Shown here piece after piece: positions 12,201-22,358 of a stretch of DNA of 64,000 bases (positions are counted from its first letter, which is position 1; each line of letters begins with the position of its first letter). The notes under the pieces were generated by a model. That model did not search any database and had not been told where the DNA came from. It worked only from the letters and a program-made list of their open reading frames with translations. This DNA is from Neurospora intermedia (Eukaryota; Ascomycota; Sordariomycetes; Sordariales; Sordariaceae): NCBI GenBank assembly GCA_037102815.1, contig BTPP01000002.1, forward strand, positions 5,580,001 to 5,644,000. Direction: 5' to 3'. A program made the position numbers and the translations under genes.

Positions 12201-12894
12201 ATTTGGTGATTTGTTCAATGAATGAGCAGTGAACTAGCTTCTTCAAGTGACTGCCTGAGCGCTAACTAGCTATATCTTTCAGCTTTCGTCTCCAATGGCT
12301 CAGTGTTTCCTCTCCCTGACCAATGTCCTTCAAGGTATACCGGCCTAAAAGGTGAAATCGTCATCATATCATAACATTCCATCCATTTTTGACTTTTGTT
12401 TTGCATTGTTTCTTTCGTGAGGTATTCATTCCATCATCGCAGTCATAAGTAGAATCCAGGCCTACCACCCAGCCTTCCCAGAAGGTAAAGGAGCCCGACC
12501 AAAAGAAAAATCGATAAAGCACAATCATGATTCCTTGAACACCGAGTCAACCGCCCATTGACTATCCGTAAACCCGGTCATTCATCCGTTCATTTCCGTT
12601 CCGTTTCCCTTCCGTCCCGAGTTCCAGACAAATGTTTGTGATGCTTTACTTGATATTTTTTTGAGAACAAATGCCGCCGTCGCTTTCCCCAAATGTGATA
12701 TGCAACAATGCGGCCGTGGTATGCAAGAATGACATGCAAGAAAAGATTCCTCATGCTGTAGATGTGTGACCTCTTGTCGAGGCCATGGGTATGATTGATC
12801 TTTTTTTTCGTAAAGCATGAGGGCAAGTGATGACAAAGGGAATCTCGATTTGAAGCGAACGTAGTATTGACAACTTGTCGAGGTTGTTGGCCAT
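9244..12894. other. Long convergent intergenic region with TAGG microsatellites
   Basis: 3.65 kb between the 3' ends of BFR1 (+) and the conserved protein at 12895 (-). It contains several GTAG/TAGG arrays (about 10529-10640 and 11261-11308) and no open frame with recognisable conservation. No tRNA or other structured RNA was spotted by eye. Because both flanking genes end here, the stretch is larger than 3' UTRs need and might hide a non-coding transcript or a small spliced gene. Confidence 0.5.
11261..11308. repeat. TAGG/ATGG tetranucleotide microsatellite
   Basis: Tandem GTAGGTAG-type units run into ATGG units. Shorter arrays of the same motif lie at about 10529-10540, 10553-10564 and 10615-10630. 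Confidence 0.85.
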
Positions 12895-13636
12895 TTAGTA
12901 TGGCGGCTGAGGATAGTATGTTGGTGGTCCAGGGTGTGGTGCCCGGTACGATTGTCTCCGCTCCCTTGGTCCTGGTGTCCGCCTGTCACTTCCACGGACC
13001 GGCTCAATCGGCGGTGGCGTGCGTCGCATGGCAGGCATGGGGGCAATATCTCTGTCGTAGGCCATGCTGCGACCGCTGGCCACAGTTGCTGGGGCACCAG
13101 GCGCCATCCTCGAGCTTGTGCTAATTCTCCTGGGTGCGTTGAGAGCATTGAGAGGAGGGTCCTTGACAGAGGCGTCACCGTCATCTGGAAGGGTCAACTC
13201 GACTAGGCTGTAGAAGTACTCGAGCACCTCGGGGTATCGCTGTACTGAAGCCTGCCAGTCCTCATTGATGCCGCGCTTCAACTGGGCTTGGGCGTTGGCG
13301 AGTTCACTAGGATGAGGTGGCTGCTGGTAGTATTGCCAGGCGTGTTCTGTGATGCGGTCCAGGTGCGAGGCGTGTGTCGTCTTTCGTCGCTCAGTCAGCT
13401 GGCGGAAGTGATCGAGGATGTAGTCTTGAGCATGAGCTCGCACCCATGACCTAGAGGGATGTTAACATGGCTCGTGGCTATAGACAGAAGGATGATGGGT
13501 CCACTTACCGGATGTCATTGTAGATAGACTGCATCATGCGGTTTTCAGCCTGCTTGACGGCCATCTCGAGGCCCTTGGCCTCACAGTCACAGGCAACGGT
13601 TGCCGGAGCATGGCAAATGGCGCAATCGGGATCCAT
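12895..13636 (-). CDS. Conserved fungal protein with N-terminal Cys cluster, function unknown
   Basis: Two exons, 13636-13509 and 13450-12895, encode 227 aa; the 58-nt intron has a GTAAGT donor. I recognise this as a protein found widely in filamentous fungi but know no assigned function. The N terminus carries CAIC...ACDC (Cys at residues 5, 8, 16 and 18), which could bind a metal. A mostly helical middle follows, with WVRAHAQDYILDHFRQLTERR and WQASVQRYPEVLEYFYSLVELTLP blocks. The last 80 residues are Pro/Arg-rich and disordered-looking, ending YYPQPPY. The ATG at 13636 is chosen because the Cys cluster needs it and the splice keeps frame. A large antisense frame over the 3' part is a shadow. 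Confidence 0.82.
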
Positions 13637-14416
13637 TCTGACGATTGACTTTTGTGACTGTTGGGTGGTTTCTGTCGAGTACATTGTTTAGTGTGGTGTT
13701 GTGAAAGGCAATAAGTAGTAATGTGATCTTTCGAGTTTGGTGTAGTATGGAGTATGTGGAGTATGAGGCTTTGCTGCTTTTATTATAAGAGTACGTGTTG
13801 CAATGTTCACAACGTTGACGCTCTTTCTCATGACCGACAAAGGGACCAGCCCAGCAGCAAAGTATAGAAGCTTGATGATGAAGCAGCCAAGAGTAGATTG
13901 AGCAAGAGGCAGAGAGAGAATGGGGAAAGATGTGGATGTTATGAAGCTGGTGTGAGGGAGTACAAGACAAGACTCTCGGTCGAGAGATAAGGCAGCAGAT
14001 TCACTAACCTGATGGATCTAAGGCCGAGAAGGTGTCGATCGAGTGGAATCAACGACAAGTAAGCAAGCAGCACGGGCGGGAAGAAGTGAGCAAGCAGGCA
14101 GGTCCGCAGGTGGAGGATGTATGTGGATGTAAGTGGACGTAGGTATGTATGTAAGTGTGTAAGTCGACAAAGTACCGGAGGGGAAACACCACAGCAGCGC
14201 GACCACGCAGTGTGCAGGATGAGATGGCGAACGAGGATGAGGGAAAACACGACTGATGAATGGGAGAAGAAGGAGGAGAAGCAAGAGTTGAGAGGGGTGA
14301 GAGGTGAAAAGAGGAGCCAGGAGGCAGGACAGGGCCAGGGCAAGTGTCAAGCAGCAAGCAGCAGAAAGGTCGGGTTCAGGAACCAGGTAAGCTTGCCCTG
14401 CTTGCGTGTACTATGT

Positions 14417-14452
<36 letters not shown>
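14417..14452. repeat. (AGC)12 trinucleotide microsatellite
   Basis: Twelve uninterrupted AGC units. It is about 780 bp upstream of the minus-strand gene start at 13636, in presumed promoter or 5'-leader DNA. The surrounding frames are open only because of the repeat. Confidence 0.9.
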
Positions 14453-14458
<6 letters not shown>

Positions 14459-15227
14459 AAGGTCCGGCCGGATCAACCAAGAACAGAGTCTCGAAAGACA
14501 GGCAAAGACGACCGAGACGAGAGACGAGAGGGATCTGCCCCTGTTTGGCTGTTTGGGACACACAAAGGTTGCAGTCTCAGGTCTGTCAAAGGCGAAACCA
14601 CACGTTGTCCGGCCGGGGATCTCTGTCGTGGCTCGAATGCGGGCCCGCTTGGCCCCCTTTGGCAGCAGTGGTCTGCAGCTTGCAGCGGCCCAATGCCTGT
14701 GTCGACCAGTCCGCGACGGCGTGGCCGATCCGGGACCCAGTTTTCCCGACTGGAGGCGAGTGTCGTTTGCACCTTGTCTGGGACCTTTTCTGTCTAGGTG
14801 GTGGCGGATGATTCGCTCTGCAGCAGCAAGACAGCGCACTCTTGCAGCAGACGATCCCCCAGACGTCCAAGGTTATCAGCGTCTTGAAACTCGGGGATGC
14901 TGACAGTGGGGTGACGGGCAACACGGCCGGTTGGTTGGATACCGGCTTGACGGGCAACTGGCGATGAGCAGACGGGCAGCAACAGGAGGAAACGAAACGC
15001 GGAGCAAAACAAAAGCTGCCGACAGGTGGGAGGGAGATGGGAGAAGGAGGCAAAAAGAAAAGGCAAGGAAGAGGTTGCCGGAGAGGAGTAAAGGCGTCGT
15101 ATTCAGTCAGGTTGTAATATCTGACAAGAATATGATAGGCAGGGTTGCTGGGTTGATAATCCTGAGACGATCTAGAAGAGCGGGAGGGAGGAGAATAGTC
15201 TCCGTTGCCCTGTCAAATAGAACAAGA

Positions 15228-15388
15228 ATGTCAACATCATCAACAACATCAACATCAACAAATAACAGAGGAGGCAGGCAACGGGGCAACGGAAACGAGG
15301 CCAAGACACCCGGTCCTACCCGAGACTCGAAAGCATGTAACAAGTGTCAGAGAAAATATGTGATGTGCGTTTTCTCCAACCGGAGTGA
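15228..15388 (+). other. Possible first exon or remnant of a Zn2Cys6 regulator
   Basis: An ATG at 15228 opens a frame with a Ser/Thr/Asn-rich lead and then SKACNKCQRKYVMCVFS, which is the first half (C-X2-C-X6-C) of a fungal binuclear zinc cluster. Immediately after the third Cys block the DNA reads CGGA|GTGAGT, a good splice donor at about 15388/15389, and an in-frame stop follows if unspliced. I could not find a downstream exon with the second C-X2-C-X6-C half. It may be the first exon of an unannotated gene, a remnant, or chance. Confidence 0.3.
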
Positions 15389-16445
15389 GTAGGCATGCAA
15401 AGTCCCCATGATCGTGTGTGTTGACACGAGGTTTGACACTGCTCCCTTTCCATCTCTTAAACATGAGATGAGGTTCGGTTCCCAGCCGGAATTTGGATAC
15501 CTTGAATCCTGAGGTACCAATGTAGCTGAACGACACTGTCCAATAGAAAATCCAAAGATGGGGAGGCTGGGGAATTTGGAGTCAGGTCAGACGGGAAGGA
15601 AGCAACATTATATCGACGTCTCACTTGTGATGCTACCTCTAGGTAGGTATGCCGCGAGTGTGTGAGTTGTCAGTGCCGCCGCCGCCAAAGGTCAGGTTGT
15701 TACCGTAGATTTCCTTATTCCTAGGTAAACATCAGACACAATGAGCTGAGCAGCAGATGCATGTCAGCCCGCCGGCATAGCCATAGCCATAGTAGCCCTT
15801 GCGAGTTTGAGAGCCCTGTTCTGATTGAGACAGAGATCGAATAGGAAGAGTGATGGAGCGGCGCACTTGCGACAGAGCGAGGGGGGTCATGGCCGATTCG
15901 GATGGAATATGGCAGCACTATGGCAAAAGAGATACAAAAGTTGATTGGAATGTGAAGGGAACTATTGAAGTCGATTGTATTGTCGGGTGGGAGACGAGGA
16001 CAAGGAGGAGGAGGAGGAGGAGGAGGACGGGAGAAGAGAGGACTGGACAAAGTGAGTGCTGCGATGGTGGGGAAACTTTCACGATCATCCGGACTCAGCT
16101 TTCCCCGCCATTGAAATTGTGTGTGTGTCCGTCAACAACCAGTTTCAGGGAAAGGGAAGCGTCCCGGAGCGTCGATCAGAACAACTTCAGACGGGCCCCC
16201 AGTTCGCCAAGACTTTTAGCCAAATCCACTTCATATCATGCACGCACTGGGCTCCCCGCAGTGGGTCTTCACCTGCTACCTCTCGTCTAACCTGGAAGTG
16301 GAAATGTTAGTGGTTTCTTATCTTATCGCCGCGCGCTAACGAGATGGGACTCCCGTCGTGATCCAAAAAGTTGGCGGCCGAGGGGGGCAAACAACTGAAA
16401 CCCAAGACTGATCAATGTACATTATGCGCCATTGTCCTGTTCGAG

Positions 16446-18221
16446 ATGGCGTCTCGTTGTACTCATAGCTCCCGGCTGTTTATGCCCTTTTTATATCCGT
16501 CATTGTTTCGCGCCAGTGCCGCAAGCGTGCCCCGTGCTACTAGCTTAGCCCTCGCCCGAAACCTCCGTTACAGCAGCACAGCGACATTGGAACCCCAGCA
16601 CTCGGAGAACGACGACGAGGCCAGATCGAGACTCAATCCTGCCCCCGACGACTACTCGAACCCATACTTCGCCGACAAGGCCAAGCTAAACGTCTACGCT
16701 GGCTCGGGTGGCAACGGCTGTATATCCTTTCTCAGAGAGTTGTTCATTCCCGAAGGCCCGGCGAACGGAGGTGATGGAGGCCATGGCGGCAATGTCTATA
16801 TCCAAGCTGTCCACGGCGAGACCTCGCTACACAAGTTGGCACGAAGAAGGCATATTCGCGCTGGCCGAGGAAAGCATGGCCAGGGCAGCGCTCAGGGTGG
16901 ACAGCGCGGAGAAGACGTCATCATAACCGTACCAGTTGGAACAGTCGTTACCGAGCTCAGCCGTGACGACCCCGAAGGCGAAAGGCAACTCGTTGACAGA
17001 GCCAAGTACAAGCGCAAGAGGAAAAAGGACTTTCGTAATGCCGCTGCGCTTGAGGCCCCAAAGGAGGAAGAAGGCGTAGAAGGGACCATAGTAGAGGAGG
17101 AGCCGCCCGTCAACCCAGACCTCGACCGATGGCTACTATACCCCGGTATCTCTTCATCAGAGGCCAGAAGAGTCGGCGCTGAACTGCCACGACTGCCCCG
17201 TCGCGACCGGTTATTTCAACAACCGCCAGCACCCATATATCTGGACCTGAACCGTCCCACACCACGGCCCATCCTGCTGGCGGCAGGTGGCCTCGGTGGA
17301 TTGGGCAATCCCCATTTCGCAAACAAGGACAGACCAAGGCCCATGTTTGCGACAAAGGGAGAACCGGCCATGTCTCTAGAGATTGAGCTCGAGCTCAAAC
17401 TCCTTGCCGACGTTGGTCTGGTTGGTCTGCCCAATGCCGGCAAGAGCACCCTCCTGCGCGCCTTGACCAACAGCCGAGCTCGTGTTGGCCACTGGGCATT
17501 CACCACGTTACAACCCAATATCGGCACCGTCGTGCTCGATAACAACAAGGGCCGTCCCTCGGTAAAGAGCTACAAGCGAATCAGCGACGCCCCTGTCGAT
17601 GATCCTTTTGCTCTCACTGGTGCGCCGGACGAGGTCGAGCAAAGAACACGCTTCACTGTCGCTGATATCCCGGGTCTGATTGAGGGTGCCCATCTCGACA
17701 AGGGTCTCGGTATTGCCTTTCTGCGTCACGTTGAGCGTGCTGGTGTGCTCGCCTTCGTCATTGATCTGGGTGCCGGCAATGCTGTGAAAGCGTTGAAGGC
17801 GCTGTGGAACGAGGTGGGCTTGTACGCGCAAATGCGCGAGGATGAAGAGGCCGACCGGGAGCGCGCAGCGAGGATTGACTGGAGTCCCGAGGCCGGTATT
17901 GACGATGTCAGCATGTCAGGTGGATGGCCAGCCTCGAACGGCATGGCCGACTATCCACCCTCTGCTGCCGAGCCTGCAGGATTGTCCATCGCAGGAAAAC
18001 CGTGGTTTGTGGTAGCCACCAAGGGAGACTTGAAGGATACGCAGGCCAACTTTATGGAGCTTAGAGATTACTGTGCGGCTGTCACACGTGGTGATGAGCC
18101 CCATCCCAGTGGCGTTCAGGGTGCTTGGATTGAAAATGTGGAAGCCATTCCCGTCAGTGCCATCAATGGTCATGGCGTGGAGAGAATTGTTCACTGGACG
18201 GTCGGCTTGTTGGATGGTTGA
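16446..18221 (+). CDS. mtg2: Mitochondrial Obg-family GTPase (Mtg2-like)
   Basis: Single exon; the first ATG in the frame is 16446 and gives 591 aa. The first ~45 residues are rich in Arg, Ser and hydrophobics without acids, typical of a mitochondrial presequence. The Obg fold starts with GSGGNGCISFLRE and GGDGGHGGNVYIQA (about residues 87-115). It is interrupted by a ~100-residue charged insert (RAKYKRKRKKDF through the PRLPRRDRLF region) before GGLGGLGNPHF resumes. The G domain has G1 GLPNAGKST (about 325-333), G3 DIPGLIEG (about 406) and G4 TKGD (about 524), ending in a C-terminal switch segment. Family members act in assembly of the mitochondrial large ribosomal subunit at the inner membrane; that role is inferred. 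No introns. Confidence 0.92.
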   Translation: MASRCTHSSRLFMPFLYPSLFRASAASVPRATSLALARNLRYSSTATLEPQHSENDDEARSRLNPAPDDYSNPYFADKAKLNVYAGSGGNGCISFLRELFIPEGPANGGDGGHGGNVYIQAVHGETSLHKLARRRHIRAGRGKHGQGSAQGGQRGEDVIITVPVGTVVTELSRDDPEGERQLVDRAKYKRKRKKDFRNAAALEAPKEEEGVEGTIVEEEPPVNPDLDRWLLYPGISSSEARRVGAELPRLPRRDRLFQQPPAPIYLDLNRPTPRPILLAAGGLGGLGNPHFANKDRPRPMFATKGEPAMSLEIELELKLLADVGLVGLPNAGKSTLLRALTNSRARVGHWAFTTLQPNIGTVVLDNNKGRPSVKSYKRISDAPVDDPFALTGAPDEVEQRTRFTVADIPGLIEGAHLDKGLGIAFLRHVERAGVLAFVIDLGAGNAVKALKALWNEVGLYAQMREDEEADRERAARIDWSPEAGIDDVSMSGGWPASNGMADYPPSAAEPAGLSIAGKPWFVVATKGDLKDTQANFMELRDYCAAVTRGDEPHPSGVQGAWIENVEAIPVSAINGHGVERIVHWTVGLLDG

Positions 18222-18770
18222 ACAAACTCACAAGCTTTCGTCTTTTATTACCCTAGGCTTTAGCATGAGATACCTAGGCCCTCCTCTACTCTGATATCCA
18301 AAAGACAAACAAGAAAGTGCAGTGACTAGGTATATGTAACCCAGCCGCAGTTCCAGGTTGTAGTCTGCCCTGCCCTGTTTGGTGGTTGGACCCTGGGCTT
18401 ACAACACGAGGTCTTATCAGCGATTACCGATAAGCAATGTTAACCTTGGGGACAGATCCCACTAACCCAACCCGGTTAGCCTGTATACATAACGGATCCA
18501 ATACAGGTTCTCCATGTAGAATAGCGACCAATTGAAACATGCACTTTTCAAGTTCCCTCGGTTAGCGCCCTTTCTAGTCCCCCCACCCCCACATTTTAAG
18601 TTTGCGGCGACGGCTTTTGTTTCGAGTCTCGACTTGCACGCGACAGAGACTGGCGTTGCCGCATGTCACTTTTTTTTCTTCCTCCTCCTCCAACACTTCG
18701 ACTCCGGCTACCAAAGTTGAGTATCGCAAGCGGACACATCTTTGTATCTCCAATTGCGAATCTCTCAAAC
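18222..18770. other. Intergenic region between Obg and tRNA methyltransferase genes
   Basis: Tandem-gene spacer of 549 bp containing the Obg 3' UTR and the promoter of the methyltransferase gene. A pyrimidine-rich stretch lies at about 18570-18700. No further feature is seen. Confidence 0.6.
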
Positions 18771-21616
18771 ATGGGTCGCGGTGGTAACTTCAGGGTACGT
18801 TCTACCTCAGCAGCAGCTCTTCTCTTTTTTTTAATCCCACGTCATCAACCTCGACTTCCTTCACCTGTCATACTCGAGTCCCCCAGTCATCCATTCCATG
18901 CTCTAGTGTTGCAATCCTCACCTTCCAAAACTTAAACGTACTGACCGATGTGTGTCTGTGTTACAGAAGGGCCGTGGCGGTGGCCGTGGCGGCAAGCGTA
19001 ACCGTGATGACAACCGTGGAGGTCACCAGCCTTACACCAGATACCCCGAGGTCGTCAAGCAGAACGAAAGGCTCGAACGCTACTACAACGACCTTCTCCA
19101 GCTCCCCGAGGAGGAGCGTGAACAGTTCTGGGCTGCCCTGAAGAGGGAGTTGCCCAACAGCTTCCGCTTCTGCGGTTCCAAGGGGTACAGTCACCTTGGC
19201 CGTCTCGTGTCTTTATGACCTATTCCCATCCAATTGCTTACCTTCTCTTCGCAACAGACACGCTCTCGCCGTCAAGAATCTCCTCCAGACCCGCTACATT
19301 CCCGAAATCACCAGAATCACCTACGATGGCGCCGTCGTCGAGCCCCCCCAGCCTGTGCCCTGGTACCCCGACGGCCTCGCCTGGTGGATGACCACCCCCA
19401 AGAACGTGATTCGCAAGTTCCCTCCCTTCTCGGCCTTCCAGAAGTTCTTGGTTTCCGAGACCAGCGTCGGCAACATCTCCCGTCAGGAGGTCGTCTCCAT
19501 GATTCCTCCCCTTCTCATGGACCTCCGCCCCGGCATGACTGTCCTCGACATGTGTGCCGCCCCCGGCAGCAAGGCCGCTCAGCTCCTTGAGATGATCCAC
19601 CGTGGCGAGGAGGCCAGAATCCGTCACGTCATCAAGCAGTTCGGCGGTTCCGTCGACGAGATCAAGAGCGCCGATGACGACGCCGCCCGCCTCGAGGCCG
19701 ACCCCAGCGACGACGGCAGAGCTACCGGCATGCTCATTGCCAACGACGCCGATTACAAGAGATCACACATGCTGATCCATCAGCTCAAGCGTCTCTCCTC
19801 CCCCAACATGATCGTCACCAACCACGACGCCACCATGTACCCCTCCCTCAGGATACCCAACCCCGAGGATCCTAGCAAGCCCAACTACCTCAAGTTCGAC
19901 CGTATCTTGGCCGATGTTCCCTGCTCCGGTGATGGCACCCTCAGGAAGAACGTCAACCTTTGGAAGGACTGGGCTCCTGCTGCCGCCTTGGGTCTGCACC
20001 TTACGCAGGTCCGCATCCTCGTGCGTGCTCTCCAGATGCTCAAGCCCGGTGGCCGCATGGTCTACTCCACCTGCTCCATGAACCCCGTCGAGAACGAGTC
20101 CGTCGTTGCCGCCGCCATCGAGCGCTGCGGTGGTCCTGACAAGATTGAGATTGTCGACTGCGCCGACCAGCTTCCTCTGCTCCAGCGCAAGCCCGGCATG
20201 CGCAAGTGGAAGATCATGGACAAGTCCGCCCGTGTTTGGAACAGCTGGCAGGAGGTTGAGGATCACGCCAAGTCCACTGAGGATGGTATTACTCCCAGCC
20301 GTCTCGTCGAGTCCATGTTCCCCCGTCCCGAGGGCAGCATTTGCGCCGATCTCCCTCTGGAGAGGTGCATGCGTGTCTACGCTCACCAGCAGGATACCGG
20401 TGGTTTCTTCATTACTGTGCTCCAGAAGAAGGCCGAGTTCAAGGCCAAGCCTGAGGAGGTCAGGCCAAAGGAGAAGAAGCAGGCTCCTAAGCGCCCCTTG
20501 GAGGAGGCTGAGGGCACTGAGGAGGCTAAGAAGCAGAAGACCGAGGCTGATGAGGCTGCCAAGACCGAGGACGTGGTGATTGAGGAGGCGCCCGTTGAGC
20601 CCGTTGAGGAGGCCAAGGCTGAGGAGGCTGCCCCCGTTGAGGAGGCCAAGGCTGAGGAGGCTGCCCCCGTTGAGGAGACTTCTGCTACCGAGGAGCCCGC
20701 TGCCAAGGAGGAGGCTACCGAGACCCCGGCTGAGACCCCTGCCGAGACTCCCAAGGAGGCCCCCAAGGAGGGCGAGGCCCAACCAGAGCGCAAGCAGAAG
20801 CAGCAGGGCTCTTATGAGGAGCCCTTCAAGTACCTCCCCGCCGACCACGAGGTTATCAAGAACATTGCCGACTTCTACAAGATTTCTCCCCGCTTCCCCG
20901 CGGACCGCTACATGATCCGTAACGCCACGGGCGAGCCCGCCAAGGCCATCTACTACACCAGCGCCTTGGTCCGCGACATTCTCGTCATGAACGAGGGCCG
21001 TGGTGTCAAGTTCATCCACGGTGGTGTGAAGATGTACGTCAAGCAGGATGCTCCCTCGGCCGAGGTCTGCCGCTGGCGCATTCAGTCCGAGGGTATGCCC
21101 ATCCTTCACGGCTACGTCGGCGCTGAGCGCGTCGTTGTGCTCAAGAAGAAGGAGACGCTGAAGAAGCTGCTCATTGAGATGTTCCCCAAGATCGCCAACG
21201 GCGAGTGGGAGAAGCTCGACGAGATTGGCGAGCGCGTCCGTGACTTGGCTCTCGGATGCTGCGTCCTCCGCGTTGAGCCCGATGGCGACGATGAGGAGTT
21301 CAACGAGCACATGGCTCTCCCTCTGTGGAAGAGCTTCCAGTCGTTGAACCTCATGCTGCCTAAGGAGGATCGCAGTGCGATGTTGCTCCGTATCTACAAC
21401 GACACCACTCCCTTGATCAACATGGGTATCAAGCGGGATGCCCCCAAGGAGGGTGCTGAGGCAAAGAAGGAGGGCGAGGAGGAGGTCAAGGCTGAGGAGA
21501 CCGAGACCCCTGCGGAGGCCAAGACGGATGTCGCTGTCGAGGCTCCAGCGGCTGCTGAGGAGCAGGTCAAGGATGCCGAGGGTGATGTTTCCATGAAGGA
21601 GGAGACCACTGCTTAA
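18771..21616 (+). CDS. ncl1: tRNA (cytosine-5-)-methyltransferase, Trm4/Ncl1 (NSUN2) type
   Basis: Three exons, 18771-18794 (24 nt), 18967-19184 and 19258-21616, encode 866 aa; yeast Ncl1 is 684. It methylates C5 of cytosines in tRNAs using S-adenosylmethionine, in the nucleus. Hallmarks are the SAM loop LDMCAAPGSKAAQLLE (about residue 178), the PCSGDGT motif with its release Cys (about 303) and STCSMNPVENE with the nucleophilic Cys (about 353). An N-terminal GRGGGRGGKRNRDD stretch is RNA-binding-like. An extra Ala/Glu/Pro-rich acidic segment at about residues 480-590 includes two perfect 33-bp DNA repeats (20603-20668), and another acidic tail closes the protein. The second intron uses a GTACAG donor. 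Start codon and exon joins match the family's N-terminal sequence (YPEVVKQNERLERYY). Confidence 0.95.
20603..20668 (+). repeat. Two perfect 33-bp coding minisatellite units
   Basis: Identical 33-bp units encode the 11-residue repeat VEEAKAEEAAP in the acidic insert of the tRNA methyltransferase; a partial third unit follows. Confidence 0.85.
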
Positions 21617-22358
21617 ACTTGGTTGATTTTCTTCTGGTTGGGGCGTAATTTTCTGGCATATAAGGGAATAGCGAGGAGCTTTTTTCTTGAATGTGTTGTG
21701 GATGGGTAGATAAAACTTTCAGCATTTGTCCATTTAGATAGAGAGAGGGATTTCTTTTAGCTGAAATGGGTTTATAGGTTTTAACTGGGGGAATGCATTT
21801 ATTGTTTGGTCAACTTTGAGTTTGGGATTGGGAAACGTTGGATGTTGTTGTGACGTGCTTGCCAAACGGAGTAGTGGGATGTCGTTGTGAGATACTTCAG
21901 AGGTACCCGCTCTGTGGCAAGCCAACATTGCACAGCCAAGTACCGATGGGGTATCTCTGTCCTCCGAAACTTCCACTTTACAATTCAGGCACGTCGCGTC
22001 CCGCAACGCGTGTGCTTGAGCAAGGAAATTCTCCAACTACAAACGCTTCGATAGTTATGATATGTGAAGTTTTTGGACGGCTACATAGACATCTTTTCAT
22101 TATGCGAAATAGCAGTGGGTCATCACATTAGATCGAAACCTGAACGGCATCTGATGCAAATTTGTCGGTCCGCGCGAACCTGTGCCCCAACCTTGATCAA
22201 CCACCATCGCGACAATCACTCTAGGGGAGAACGGCCGATTGGCTATCGGATACTCGACAGTATCGGCAGTAGACATTGTCAAGAAAACAGGTTACCTTTG
22301 ATTCGTTCAATCCTTTGACACGATATCAGGAGTTCAAAAATCGCAGGAACACCATACG
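21617..22358. other. Intergenic region upstream of EED
   Basis: Tandem spacer of 742 bp holding the methyltransferase 3' UTR and the EED promoter. Small open frames have no recognisable content. Confidence 0.6.

Larger units (their letters stand above)
13637..16445. other. Divergent intergenic region upstream of the Obg gene
   Basis: 2.8 kb between the start of the gene at 12895-13636 (-) and the Obg gene (+), so it should hold both promoters and UTRs. It contains the (AGC)12 tract at 14417-14452, purine-rich DNA around 14250-14530, a possible zinc-cluster exon at 15228-15388 and an AGG-rich run at 15999-16026. No other coding region is supported. Confidence 0.5.

Noticed and set aside
12582-13184. 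200-codon frame overlapping the 3' end of the conserved fungal protein
   Set aside because: It is another frame of the same strand running from the real exon into the 3' UTR, without conserved content.
16371-16445. Upstream start for the Obg GTPase
   Set aside because: The frame opens with TTG; the first ATG is at 16446 and begins a good mitochondrial presequence.
19763-21310. 515-codon leucine-rich antisense frame over the tRNA methyltransferase gene
   Set aside because: It is the mirror of strongly biased C-ending codons in the sense gene; the same shadow appears antisense to BFR1 (7850-8677) and RRP8 (45540-46298).
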